64,000 bases of DNA from CAYQOX01 sp964419335 (lineage in GTDB: Bacteria; Hinthialibacterota; Hinthialibacteria; Hinthialibacterales; Hinthialibacteraceae), in the NCBI GenBank assembly GCA_964419335.1, contig CAYQOX010000011.1, positions 1-64,000 on the forward strand, given 5' to 3'. Below, piece after piece: positions 1-8,087 of this stretch. A program made the translations under genes and the position numbers. The notes under the pieces are model-generated. The model saw nothing but the letters and a program-made list of their open reading frames with translations, did no database searches and had not been told where the DNA came from. How positions within the stretch are numbered: position 1 is the first letter of the stretch; each line of letters begins with the position of its first letter.

Positions 1-155
1 AGAAGACAGAGGAAGAGGAATAACAAAGAGAAGAGGCCTCCCACAACTTTGGTACAGAGGGAACTATGTAGTCGCTTCTTTGTTAGGATCATATCCAAGC
101 ACTCATCAGTTTGCGCATTGCGAGTCATGCATTTTTTAATATTTATATAATATTT

Positions 156-189
156 GATCTTATCCAGTTTTGAATCTCTGGATAAGATC
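156..189. repeat. Perfect 12-bp inverted repeat (hairpin)
   Basis: GATCTTATCCAG at 156-167 pairs perfectly with CTGGATAAGATC at 178-189 around a 10-nt loop. Neither strand has a U-tract directly after the stem, so it is not a canonical intrinsic terminator. It could be a transcript 3' end processed from one side, or a protein-binding dyad. Confidence 0.55.
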
Positions 190-261
190 GCTTGTCCCAA
201 GCCTCCATGATCAAATTACAATAAGCGCTGATTCTGGGGAATAAACCAATAAAATCCTCTT

Positions 262-284
262 AGGTTCATGGTACCATTGAACCT
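262..284 (-). terminator. Possible fmdB terminator hairpin
   Basis: AGGTTCA-TGGTACCA-TGAACCT forms a near-perfect dyad with a single unpaired base, 41 nt past the fmdB stop on the minus strand. The following minus-strand bases (AAGAGGATTTTATTGG) contain only a weak U-run, so termination is plausible but not certain. Confidence 0.4.
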
Positions 285-324
285 GCATAGGAAAAAAAAT
301 AAAGACATGGAGTCGCTCGTTCGA

Positions 325-639
325 TTAAGTAGCGCTTTCTGCTTTGGATTGAGTGGACGAATTCTTGGATTCGGTTTTGGAAGCCGAGGAAGATTCCTCT
401 TTAGATTGTGTGGAGGTCTCTTCCTTTTTTTCTGAAGATTTATACGAAGACCCGTTGCGTTTGTAATCGGTTTCGTAAAATCCACTTCCCTTAAAGATAA
501 TACCCGCTCCAAATCCGATTTGGCGTCGCGCGCTCTCTTTTTTACATGCGGGGCAAGTCTTAATCGCTTCTTCTTTCATGGACTGAAAAAGTTCAAATTC
601 ATGACCACAATTTTCACAAACATAATCATAGGTTGGCAT
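325..639 (-). CDS. FmdB-family zinc-ribbon protein
   Basis: A 104-residue protein that opens with the FmdB/CxxC_CxxC_SSSS zinc-ribbon. The start MPTYDYVC is typical, and two Cys pairs (C8/C11 and C29/C32) would bind one zinc. The family is widespread and was named after a putative regulator of formamidase genes; its molecular role is still unclear. After about residue 60 the protein becomes a low-complexity Ser/Lys/Glu/Thr tail, probably disordered. A GGAGGG motif precedes the ATG at about 11 nt. It lies 72 bp downstream of dnaK on the same strand, so it may be co-transcribed at the end of the grpE-dnaK group, although a hairpin separates them. Family call is firm; function is not. Confidence 0.88.
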   Translation of the reverse strand: MPTYDYVCENCGHEFELFQSMKEEAIKTCPACKKESARRQIGFGAGIIFKGSGFYETDYKRNGSSYKSSEKKEETSTQSKEESSSASKTESKNSSTQSKAESAT

Positions 640-671
640 CAGGGTATAGCCCTCCCTTTTATGTAAATTGA

Positions 672-697
672 ACCCGCGACGGAAAACCGCCGCGGGT
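672..697 (-). terminator. Hairpin downstream of dnaK
   Basis: ACCCGCG at 672-678 pairs with CGCGGGT at 691-697, with further GCGG/CCGT pairing possible in the loop. It sits 15 nt past the dnaK stop. The tail on the minus strand (TCAATTTACAT) is U-poor, so this may be a weak terminator or a transcript-stabilising hairpin between dnaK and fmdB. Confidence 0.5.
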
Positions 698-711
698 CAT
701 TGATTTCACGG

Positions 712-2661
712 TTAGTCCTTTTCGACGGTATATTCGGCATCCACAACATCTTCATTGTCGGATTTTTTCTTTTCACCGGAAGCATCCTGCTGTTCTTGTT
801 GTGAAGAGCCGCCTTCTTGAGAGCCTTGAGTTTCATCTCCTTGTTGGGCTTGTTGTTGTTTGGCCATTTCTTCATAGATGACTTGACCAATTTTTTGTGA
901 TTCTTGTTCGAGTGCTTCTTTTTTGGTTTTGATGTCATCCATGTCAGAGCCTTCCAGGGCTTTTTTGGCATTCGCGATGGCGTCTTCCAGGGAAGATTTA
1001 TCTTCCGGTTTAAGTTTGTCGCCATGTTCACTCAGCGATTTTTCGCTGGCGTAAATTAGGCTATCGGTTTCGTTGCGAAGCGTGGCTTCTTCTTTCTTCT
1101 TTTTGTCTTCATCCGCATGGGCTTCCGCGTCTTTGACCATTTTGTTGATTTCATCTTCGGAAAGCCCGCTCGAGGATTCAATACGGATCTTTTGCTCTTT
1201 GCCAGTCCCGAGATCTTTGGCAGAGACATGCAAGATTCCGTTAGCATCTAAATCAAATGTTACCTCGATTTGAGGAACTCCACGAGGGGAAGGTGGTATA
1301 TCGGTTAAATCAAAGCGTCCAATGGTGCGGTTTTGGGAAGCGATTTCGCGCTCTCCTTGGAGGACGTGGATTGATACTGCGGGTTGATTATCGGACGCGG
1401 TGGAGAAAACCTGGCTTTTGCGCGTAGGGATTGTGGTATTACGTTCAATAAGCCGAGTAAAAACATCGCCCAAAGTTTCGATACCTAGGGAGAGGGGGGT
1501 CACATCTAAAAGCAGGACATCTTTGACTTCCTTGCTCAGCACACCCGCTTGAATGGCCGCACCGATCGCAACGACTTCGTCCGGATTCACACCCTTATGG
1601 GGGTCCTTGCCGAAGAGGTCTTTTACAATTTTCTGTACCATCGGGATACGGGTGGAGCCGCCGACAAGGATTATTTCGTCAATATCGGAGGACTGCAATC
1701 CGGCATCTGCAAGGGCTTTTTTGCATGGTTCGATGGTACGCTCGATGATGGGTCCCGCAAGTTGTTCGAATTTGGAGCGGGTGAGTTTCATCTGCAGGTG
1801 TTTTGGACCAGACTGATCGGCGGTGATAAAGGGAATATCGATCGAGGTTTCCATGGTGCTCGAGAGTTCACATTTGGCTTTTTCGGCTGCGTCTTTTAGG
1901 CGCTGGAGAGCCATAGGATCGTTGCGTATGTCGATCCCGTTTTCTTTCTTAAATTCATCAGCGATATATTGGATAAGAACCTCGTCGATATCGTCGCCGC
2001 CCAGGTGGGTATCCCCGTTGGTGGATTTTACTTCGAAGACTCCTTCACCAAGTTCGAGGATGGAGATATCGAAAGTGCCTCCACCGAAGTCGTAGACGGC
2101 GATTTTTTCATCGTTCTTTTTGTCGAGGCCATAGGCCAAGGCGGCGGCTGTCGGTTCATTTATGATACGCAGAACTTCCAACCCCGCGATTTTTCCTGCG
2201 TCTTTAGTGGATTGACGCTGACTATCGTTGAAATAGGCCGGTACGGTAATGACGGCTTGCGTGACTTCCTGTCCAAGGTAATCTTCGGCCGTTTGTTTCA
2301 TTTTTTGTAAAACCCGGGCTGAGATTTCTTCGGGTTTGTATGTTTTGCCATCGATTTCAAACATAGCGCTGCCGTCATCGGCTTTAACGACTTTGAAGGG
2401 AACTTTGGATTTCTCGCTTTCCACTTCGGTGATTTTATTGCCAATGAAACGTTTGGCCGAGAAGATGGTGCGATGTGGATTTGTAATGGACTGACGTTTG
2501 GCAACTTGTCCTACCAAACGTTCGCCGCTGTCTGTAAACGCGACCACGGAAGGGGTGGTGCGTGTACCTTCTGCATTCGGGATAACGGTGGGTTCTCCTC
2601 CTTCAATTACTGATACGACGGAATTTGTCGTTCCCAAGTCGATTCCTATCACTTTACCCAT
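712..2661 (-). CDS. dnaK: Hsp70 chaperone DnaK
   Basis: Full-length DnaK of 649 residues, an ATP-driven cytoplasmic chaperone that binds exposed hydrophobic segments with DnaJ and GrpE. The nucleotide-binding domain starts with GIDLGTTNS, carries the phosphate-2 motif DFGGGTFD near residue 195 and the adenosine loop [13 protein letters not shown]. The linker [13 protein letters not shown] near residue 385 leads to the substrate-binding domain and helical lid. The Gln/Ser-rich disordered tail ends in the typical acidic [12 protein letters not shown]. An AGGAGAG ribosome site 7 nt upstream fixes the start. grpE lies 107 bp upstream on the same strand. dnaJ is not in the window, and I see no CIRCE operator (TTAGCACTC-N9-GAGTGCTAA) upstream of either gene. 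Confidence 0.98.
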   Translation of the reverse strand: MGKVIGIDLGTTNSVVSVIEGGEPTVIPNAEGTRTTPSVVAFTDSGERLVGQVAKRQSITNPHRTIFSAKRFIGNKITEVESEKSKVPFKVVKADDGSAMFEIDGKTYKPEEISARVLQKMKQTAEDYLGQEVTQAVITVPAYFNDSQRQSTKDAGKIAGLEVLRIINEPTAAALAYGLDKKNDEKIAVYDFGGGTFDISILELGEGVFEVKSTNGDTHLGGDDIDEVLIQYIADEFKKENGIDIRNDPMALQRLKDAAEKAKCELSSTMETSIDIPFITADQSGPKHLQMKLTRSKFEQLAGPIIERTIEPCKKALADAGLQSSDIDEIILVGGSTRIPMVQKIVKDLFGKDPHKGVNPDEVVAIGAAIQAGVLSKEVKDVLLLDVTPLSLGIETLGDVFTRLIERNTTIPTRKSQVFSTASDNQPAVSIHVLQGEREIASQNRTIGRFDLTDIPPSPRGVPQIEVTFDLDANGILHVSAKDLGTGKEQKIRIESSSGLSEDEINKMVKDAEAHADEDKKKKEEATLRNETDSLIYASEKSLSEHGDKLKPEDKSSLEDAIANAKKALEGSDMDDIKTKKEALEQESQKIGQVIYEEMAKQQQAQQGDETQGSQEGGSSQQEQQDASGEKKKSDNEDVVDAEYTVEKD

Positions 2662-2768
2662 GATTAACTCTCCTATATTTCTGGACTCTACAAGCTTTCT
2701 TACTTTATTTCACATTTTAATACTTCACGCTGGAAATATTAAAATTATTTGGGTGATGATCGATTCAA

Positions 2769-3446
2769 TTATTCTTCCTCCATTTTTTCTTCAGGTGGAG
2801 CAGCGGCTACTTGGACTTTTGGGGCACGTAGTACCCGGTCTTTCAGGAGATAGCCGGGAGAAATTTCGTTGACGATGGTTCCTGGTTCATATTCGTTCGT
2901 TTGAATTTGAGAAACGGCTTCGTGAAAATTCGGATCGAATTTCTCGCCTTCGGTGACGACTTTTGTTAAGCCGTAATCTTTGAGCAGATTGACGAATTGT
3001 TGAAAGACCATTTCAATGCCGGTTTTGTACGATTGAACGTCTTCGGTTTCATTGTCGGGATGAAGAGAACGTTCTAAGTTATCCAAAACGTCGAGCAAGC
3101 GGCTAATAATTTCTTGCAAGAGATGTTGTTGCATTTCCGCGCGTTCACGTTGCGTGCGTTTACGGAAGTTATCAAATTCCGCCTGCAAGCGTTTTAAGTG
3201 ATTAACATATTCATCGCGCTCGTTTTGGATTTTTTCTAACTTTTCTTGGAGTTCCGTTACCAGGTCTTTTTCTTCAATTGTTTGAGAAGAATCAACCTCC
3301 TGTGTATTTTTTTCCTCTATGGTTTCCTTCTCATTGGATGTGGATTCTTCCTTTTGCCATTGTTCTTGTAAATCGGGTTTATCCTTTTTCTGTTTTTTTT
3401 CGGTACCTGAATCTTCGAATTCTTGGAAGTGTACTTTCTTTTCCAT
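2769..3446 (-). CDS. grpE: Nucleotide exchange factor GrpE
   Basis: A 225-residue GrpE, the ADP/ATP exchange factor of DnaK. Residues 1-60 are charged and Gln/Ser/Glu-rich. Residues about 60-115 form the long dimerisation coiled coil (ELQEKLEKIQNERDEY, FDNFRKRTQRERAE). The C-terminal beta head contains the family-typical GEKFDPNFHEAVSQ and GYLLKDRVLRAPKVQV. It is longer than E. coli GrpE (197 residues) because of the N-terminal extension and an acidic tail. AGGTGAGCGT precedes the ATG. It is upstream of dnaK on the same strand, the standard order. The position usually held by hrcA is occupied by htrA, 61 bp upstream. Confidence 0.96.
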   Translation of the reverse strand: MEKKVHFQEFEDSGTEKKQKKDKPDLQEQWQKEESTSNEKETIEEKNTQEVDSSQTIEEKDLVTELQEKLEKIQNERDEYVNHLKRLQAEFDNFRKRTQRERAEMQQHLLQEIISRLLDVLDNLERSLHPDNETEDVQSYKTGIEMVFQQFVNLLKDYGLTKVVTEGEKFDPNFHEAVSQIQTNEYEPGTIVNEISPGYLLKDRVLRAPKVQVAAAPPEEKMEEE

Positions 3447-3507
3447 ACGCTCACCTGCTTCTCTCTATTCTAACTATTTTTGTTCTAAGTTTTATTGACT
3501 TAAGAAT

Positions 3508-4911
3508 TTACAGCATCGTTCCTACGTTCATACGAATACGTTGGGTACTATCTTTGGAGCGTTTGTAAATAGTAAGCACGACATCTTCTTTACGGCGCGT
3601 GGTTTGTCGAATTTGCTGTAAATCATCGAGTGATGTCAGTTTCTTGCTGTCGGCGGAAAGGAGAATGTCCCCGCGTTGAATATCGGCTTTAGCAGCAACG
3701 CTATTCTCTTCTACTGAGAGGACGACAAGGCCATGTTGACGCGCAGACAGGCCATACCAACGTCTCCAAGGTGTATCTAGTTCTTGAATTTTCATTCCCT
3801 GCCAGTTTACAGTTTTGACTTTTTGGGTTGGAACGGAAATATCAAGGATTTGCTTTTGCCCTTCCCGGATAATGGACAAAGAAAGTTGTTGGCCTGCATG
3901 ATATTCAAGATGATCGGTGAAATCACTTGATTCATTGATTTTATTCCCATCTATTTGATAAATGATATCACCGCGTTTCAGATAGTTCGCTCCCATTTGC
4001 TCGGGATCGACGTTTAAGATGACGATGCCGTATAAATGTTCGTCGCTGAGCTCAGAATAATGGCTCTTGAAAAAGTGATTGAGTTGGGGAGTAAGATCTT
4101 GATATTCGATGCCAATGCGGTCTTCAAGCCTTGGAATGAGGTTGACCCAATAGTCATAGACTTGTTTGACGCGCGAAGAGGGAATCGCGAAGCCGAGACC
4201 TACGGAACCGCCGGAAGGGGTGATGATGGCGGTGTTGAGGCCAATAAATTTTCCATTGATGTTAACCAAGGGGCCTCCGCTATTGCCTTGGTTTATATCT
4301 GCGTTGGTTTGAATCAAGCGGGTTAAACGGCGTCCCTGATCATCTTTTATTTCGCGGTTGAGAGCGCTAATGATTCCGTTGGTGACGGTAAAAGGGTGAC
4401 CCAGGGCATTGCCGATGGCAATCACGGTTTCGCCGATCATTAAATCATCAGATTGCGCCCAAGGGAGGTATTTTACCTCGTCTTTAGGCTCCTGTATCCG
4501 GAGAATGGCTACATCGGCTTGGGGATCTACGCCGTAGATGATCGCTTCGTGCTGATTGGTATCTTTGTAAAAGGTGATAAGAATACGATCGGCGTATCCG
4601 GATTGATATTCAATAACGTGATTGTTGGTGATGATATACCCACCTTCGACAACGATTCCTGAACCAAGTCCTTCGAGGCGGTAGGTGCGCTCAAACATAT
4701 CATCGAAGGGGGTGTGGAAAAGGGAGGGGAAAGTGTTAACCCGTACATCTTTTATGGTGCTAATATTGACGACAGAATCTAGCACCTTATCTACCGCCTC
4801 GACGATGGGAGTGCGACGATCGTAAGTCGCACTTGGAGAGACCACCGTGGCTAATAGAAGGATAAGTAATATATATTTTAAAAAAGAGACTTTCATCTTC
4901 ATCATCTTCAT
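3508..4911 (-). CDS. HtrA/DegP-type periplasmic serine protease with PDZ domains
   Basis: A trypsin-like protease of the HtrA family that degrades damaged envelope proteins. I place the start at 4911, where GGAG lies 9 nt upstream, rather than at the in-frame TTG at 4926; this gives 467 residues. A hydrophobic segment at about residues 8-26 is a signal anchor or signal peptide. The catalytic triad is visible as His98 (TNNHVIE), Asp133 (ADVAILRI) and Ser211 (GNSGGPL). Two C-terminal PDZ-like regions follow: YLKRGDIIYQIDG near residue 315 and IQRGDILLSADSKKL near 425. It precedes grpE-dnaK on the same strand, forming a proteostasis cluster. S1C assignment is firm; DegP, DegQ or DegS equivalence cannot be decided. 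Confidence 0.92.
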   Translation of the reverse strand: MKMMKMKVSFLKYILLILLLATVVSPSATYDRRTPIVEAVDKVLDSVVNISTIKDVRVNTFPSLFHTPFDDMFERTYRLEGLGSGIVVEGGYIITNNHVIEYQSGYADRILITFYKDTNQHEAIIYGVDPQADVAILRIQEPKDEVKYLPWAQSDDLMIGETVIAIGNALGHPFTVTNGIISALNREIKDDQGRRLTRLIQTNADINQGNSGGPLVNINGKFIGLNTAIITPSGGSVGLGFAIPSSRVKQVYDYWVNLIPRLEDRIGIEYQDLTPQLNHFFKSHYSELSDEHLYGIVILNVDPEQMGANYLKRGDIIYQIDGNKINESSDFTDHLEYHAGQQLSLSIIREGQKQILDISVPTQKVKTVNWQGMKIQELDTPWRRWYGLSARQHGLVVLSVEENSVAAKADIQRGDILLSADSKKLTSLDDLQQIRQTTRRKEDVVLTIYKRSKDSTQRIRMNVGTML

Positions 4912-5051
4912 ACGACAATACTCCAAAATCTCGCTTTATTTGTTGAAGCAAGTTGTATTCCATGATAACCAAACACCTATTAAGATTATTAATAATGTGC
5001 TCTTAAAGAGGTATAAAACCAATGAAATCGAATTGTTGAGATGGAAAGGAT

Positions 5052-5066
5052 GCGCCATAATGGCGC
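5052..5066. repeat. Short palindrome in the htrA-lipA divergent region
   Basis: GCGCCA-TAA-TGGCGC is a perfect 6-bp dyad with a 3-nt spacer, upstream of both htrA (minus) and lipA (plus). It could be an operator or a small hairpin in a leader. No regulator can be assigned. Confidence 0.35.
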
Positions 5067-5118
5067 GTATGCTTTCATATTAGACAAGGGCGCTGTGCCA
5101 AAAAAACAGTGTTTGTTC

Positions 5119-5147
5119 TTGTACCTTATGACAGCGAAAGTTATGCT
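5119..5147 (+). promoter_or_regulatory. Candidate lipA promoter
   Basis: TTGTAC at 5119-5124 and TATGCT at 5142-5147 are separated by exactly 17 bp, about 30 bp upstream of the lipA start. Each hexamer matches the sigma-70 consensus at four of six positions. Assigned by eye. Confidence 0.35.
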
Positions 5148-5178
5148 TTCTTTTATATGGAAGGTAGGTTGATTCTTT

Positions 5179-6036
5179 ATGGTAACGAACAGAAATCCTC
5201 AAAAACCGAAATGGATACGTGTAAAGGCCCCATCCGGACCGGAGTTTAATCGTACGCAAAAGATCGTGCGAGAAAGCCGATTGCATACGATATGTGAAGA
5301 AGCCTTGTGTCCCAATCGTAGTGAGTGTTGGAGGCATGGCACAGCGACCTTTTTATTGCTTGGCGATATTTGTACACGGGGATGTACGTTTTGTGCGGTA
5401 GCGAAGGGCAAGCCAAGCTCGCCTGATGTCGATGAACCGCAAAGAGTGGCGGATGCTGCTGAAAAAATGAAACTTAGGCATGTTGTCTTAACATCTGTGA
5501 ATAGGGATGATTTGCCGGATGGCGGGGCATGGCATTTTGCAGATACGGTGAAAGCGATTAAAGAGCGCATACCGGATTGTTCGGTGGAGGTGTTGGTGCC
5601 CGATTTTCTTGGCGATTGGAGCGCATTAGAGATTGTGATGGAAGCGGATATAGCGATATTGAATCATAATTTAGAAACAGTGCCGCGGTTGTATCCCAGG
5701 TTACGTCCCAAAGCGGACTATGCGCGCAGTCTTGAATTACTCGAAAGAGGGTTAAGAATAAACCCGGAAGTAAAAACAAAAGCGGGAATTATGATTGGCG
5801 TTGGCGAAAAGAAAGAGGAAGTCTTGGCATTAATGCGGGATGTACGTGATGTGGGAGGATCGGTGTTAACGATCGGGCAGTATTTACAACCCAGTCCCCG
5901 GCATCATCCGGTGGTGCGTTATGTTACGCTGGAGGAATTTGAAGAATATCGGCAAATTGGTTCTGAATTAGGGTATGAGCATGTAGAGTCGGGACCCTTT
6001 GTGCGTAGTTCATATCATGCGTGGAAACATGCGTGA
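5179..6036 (+). CDS. lipA: Lipoyl synthase (radical SAM)
   Basis: LipA inserts two sulfurs into the octanoyl chain carried on E2 or H proteins to make the lipoyl cofactor. The 285-residue protein shows both iron-sulfur signatures. The auxiliary cluster uses Cys39, Cys44 and Cys50 (CEEALCPNRSEC), and the radical-SAM CxxxCxxC uses Cys65, Cys69 and Cys72 (CTRGCTFC). The C-terminal RSSYHA motif, with the Ser that ligates the auxiliary cluster, is also present. Length is normal for the family. It is transcribed alone, divergently from htrA and convergent with cysI. A lipB or lplA partner is not in the window. Confidence 0.97.
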   Translation: MVTNRNPQKPKWIRVKAPSGPEFNRTQKIVRESRLHTICEEALCPNRSECWRHGTATFLLLGDICTRGCTFCAVAKGKPSSPDVDEPQRVADAAEKMKLRHVVLTSVNRDDLPDGGAWHFADTVKAIKERIPDCSVEVLVPDFLGDWSALEIVMEADIAILNHNLETVPRLYPRLRPKADYARSLELLERGLRINPEVKTKAGIMIGVGEKKEEVLALMRDVRDVGGSVLTIGQYLQPSPRHHPVVRYVTLEEFEEYRQIGSELGYEHVESGPFVRSSYHAWKHA

Positions 6037-6062
6037 GTTTTAAGAAAGCGGGAATTAAAGTC

Positions 6063-6094
6063 GAAAGCCCCTTTCGTAACCGGAAGGGGCTTTC
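6063..6094. terminator. Bidirectional terminator between lipA and cysI
   Basis: GAAAGCCCCTT at 6063-6073 pairs with AAGGGGCTTTC at 6084-6094 around a 10-nt loop. It lies in the 94-bp gap between two convergent genes. Both flanks are only moderately U-rich (TCATTGG on plus; GACTTTAATT on minus), but the 11-bp GC-rich stem is strong. Confidence 0.65.
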
Positions 6095-6130
6095 TCATTG
6101 GAGATTGGAGGGTGTGGGCATGAGTCGTGA

Positions 6131-7852
6131 TTATGTTTCTACGGGTTCAAGAGTTTCCCGTTCAGAAGGTTCTCGGTGGAATTGGAGGGGATGGGCTTCT
6201 TTGGGATGGTTCTTGGTACGTCCCCAATAATCCGTAAAAGATTCGCCCTCCAGGCGGTTTTCCCCATAGGCTTCGAGAAGACTACGAACAATGGTGGGAA
6301 TGTCTTCGATCTTAATCATCTTTTGTTCTAAGGCGCCGAGGCGTAAACCCGCATTGCAGCCCCCGATGAAGAGCATATAGCGACCCGGTGATTTACCGAC
6401 GAAAGCAATATCAGCGTTGTAGGGGCGAGCACATCCGTTGGGGCAGCCGGTCATGCGGATGAGAAGCGGTTCGTTTTCCAAGCCAAGTTCGTAAAGGATT
6501 TTGTCGACTTCATCCATGACCTGGTCTTGGAAGACGCGTTCGCTTTCGGCAACTCCCAGACCACAGGTAGGGAGGGAAACACAGGCCATGGCGATTTGAC
6601 GGGCGCGAGTGAGGGATTGGATAGGGGGAATGTTATGGTTGTACAATATGGCATCGACGGCCTCTTGCTGGCTGGGATCGATGTTGTGGAAAAGCAAATT
6701 GCAATTTGGAGTCGTGCGGATGGGGAAGTTGAAATCTTCAGCGATAGCACGTATCGCGGAGCGATAGCGTTCATGTTCGGTGTCCTTGATTCGTCCCTCA
6801 GGAATCCATAGGCCGCGCAGCAGTTTGCCATTCCCTTGTTGGTGCCAGCCGAGCATGTCTTCGACCGTGGTCCAGTGTAGTGGCTTGGGCTCGGAGATTT
6901 GAGCGTTATCCCCTATACGAGAGATGACCTCGTTCTTAAACCAGTCGATTCCACGCTCGTCGATGAGATATTTCATACGAGCGCGTTTGCGGTCTTGGCG
7001 GTTGCCATAATCACGTTGGACGGTGACTACAGCGCGGACGGCCTCGATGATATGATCCTTATCGATAAAAAACACCGGTTGAGAGAGACGTGGATAGGTT
7101 TTATCTTTTCCGGCACTCATACCAAAACCGCCTCCAGCGAGGATGGTATAACCGACGACTTCTCCATTTTCAGCATGAGGAACGAGGCCGAGATCGTTGG
7201 AATAGATATCGACGTCGTTGCGTGGAGGGACGGCGATGCCGATTTTAAACTTACGGGGCATATAAACATTGGTGTAGAGTGGCTCACGGTCTTCTTCTGG
7301 GAGATTGACTTTTTCTCCATTTAACCAAATTTCAGCATAGGCCATGGTTTTGAGGCTTAATAGATTGATGAGGTTTTCAATTAAGGGGCCGATCGCCTCG
7401 TGTTCAGGGGTATGGAGAGGGGAAGCCGAGGTTACGATGTTTCGGTTAACGTCTCCACAGGCACCCATGGTGGTGAGGCCGGTTTCATTAATTTGGCGGA
7501 TGCAGGAATGGAGATTGCCTTTGAGTACACTATGGAATTGAAAGCCTTGGCGGCTGGTGATGCGCAGGGTTTCGTTGCCAACCTCGCTAGCGATACGGTC
7601 TAGCTTGAGGTATTGTTGAGAGGTTAAACGTCCCCCTGGAATGCGAGTACGCACCATCATGATGTAGGCGCGCTCCATTTTTGCTTTTTTTCGTTCTTTA
7701 CGTAGGTCGCGGTCATCTTGTTGGTAAGTGCCATGGAATTTAAGTATTTGAAAATTCTCAGGGTTAAAGTGAGAACTATCAGATTCCAACTCTTCTTTTA
7801 TGGTACCGCGAAGATAATTACTATTTTTTTTGATTTCTTCTATGTTTGCCAT
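6131..7852 (-). CDS. cysI: Assimilatory sulfite reductase hemoprotein subunit (CysI type)
   Basis: A 573-residue siroheme/[4Fe-4S] enzyme for the six-electron reduction of sulfite to sulfide. It has two ferredoxin-like half-domains and siroheme-binding repeats, including RTRIPGGRLTSQQY near residue 68 and RITSRQGFQFH near 97. The cluster ligands are Cys424, Cys430 (CVSLPTC), Cys470 and Cys474 (CPNGC), spaced as in E. coli CysI. NADPH-linked CysI and ferredoxin-linked enzymes are hard to separate by sequence; length and motif context fit CysI better. No CysJ flavoprotein gene is nearby, so the electron donor is unknown. GGAG lies upstream of the ATG. It ends against the lipA terminator. Confidence 0.93.
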   Translation of the reverse strand: MANIEEIKKNSNYLRGTIKEELESDSSHFNPENFQILKFHGTYQQDDRDLRKERKKAKMERAYIMMVRTRIPGGRLTSQQYLKLDRIASEVGNETLRITSRQGFQFHSVLKGNLHSCIRQINETGLTTMGACGDVNRNIVTSASPLHTPEHEAIGPLIENLINLLSLKTMAYAEIWLNGEKVNLPEEDREPLYTNVYMPRKFKIGIAVPPRNDVDIYSNDLGLVPHAENGEVVGYTILAGGGFGMSAGKDKTYPRLSQPVFFIDKDHIIEAVRAVVTVQRDYGNRQDRKRARMKYLIDERGIDWFKNEVISRIGDNAQISEPKPLHWTTVEDMLGWHQQGNGKLLRGLWIPEGRIKDTEHERYRSAIRAIAEDFNFPIRTTPNCNLLFHNIDPSQQEAVDAILYNHNIPPIQSLTRARQIAMACVSLPTCGLGVAESERVFQDQVMDEVDKILYELGLENEPLLIRMTGCPNGCARPYNADIAFVGKSPGRYMLFIGGCNAGLRLGALEQKMIKIEDIPTIVRSLLEAYGENRLEGESFTDYWGRTKNHPKEAHPLQFHREPSERETLEPVET

Positions 7853-8032
7853 AAAAATTTCTCCAACAATTTGTGGGGGTTTTTGCCAGTAAATAATAAT
7901 GGAAAAAGTAAAAATACTATTTAGTTTATTAAATTACTTATATTATAGTATAATGGTAGAGAATTTTTAAAGTAGGTGAAACAGGAATAGAGAGAAAACT
8001 GTCGAATTTACTTGGAAAAACATCAAAAGGAA

Positions 8033-8056
8033 GGCGGGATGGAGATTTATCCCGCC
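8033..8056 (-). terminator. Terminator after Gfo/Idh gene
   Basis: GGCGGGAT and ATCCCGCC form a perfect 8-bp stem around an 8-nt loop. On the minus strand it is followed by TTCCTTTTG, 32 nt past the stop of the oxidoreductase gene ending at 8088. Confidence 0.72.
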
Positions 8057-8087
8057 TCTTGTTTGTCAAAACAACCAAAGATTGCAA

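Larger units (their letters stand above)
1..324. other. Intergenic region at the left edge
   Basis: I see no convincing gene here. The sequence holds three inverted repeats. A 9-bp pairing joins positions 21-29 and 77-85, with a purine-rich arm and a CCTCCC/GAGGGA pairing possible inside it. A perfect 12-bp stem lies at 156-189, and a near-perfect 23-nt palindrome at 262-284 lies just downstream of the fmdB stop. The first structure could be the tail of a transcript that enters from outside the window, but I recognise no RNA family. Confidence 0.5.

Noticed and set aside
1..324. Structured RNA (for example SRP RNA, 6S or tmRNA tail) at the left edge
   Set aside because: Some complementarity exists but no conserved signature of any known RNA could be matched.
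2662..2768. Possible CIRCE or other heat-shock operator between grpE and dnaK
   Set aside because: No TTAGCACTC/GAGTGCTAA half-sites are present in this gap or upstream of grpE.
1549..2872. Long plus-strand ORFs opposite dnaK
   Set aside because: They are mirror frames of a well-supported DnaK gene with no family match.
7853..8032. Possible sulfur-related riboswitch (SAM type) before cysI
   Set aside because: The leader is AT-rich and I find none of the conserved stem sequences of SAM riboswitches; only a TATAAT box is visible.
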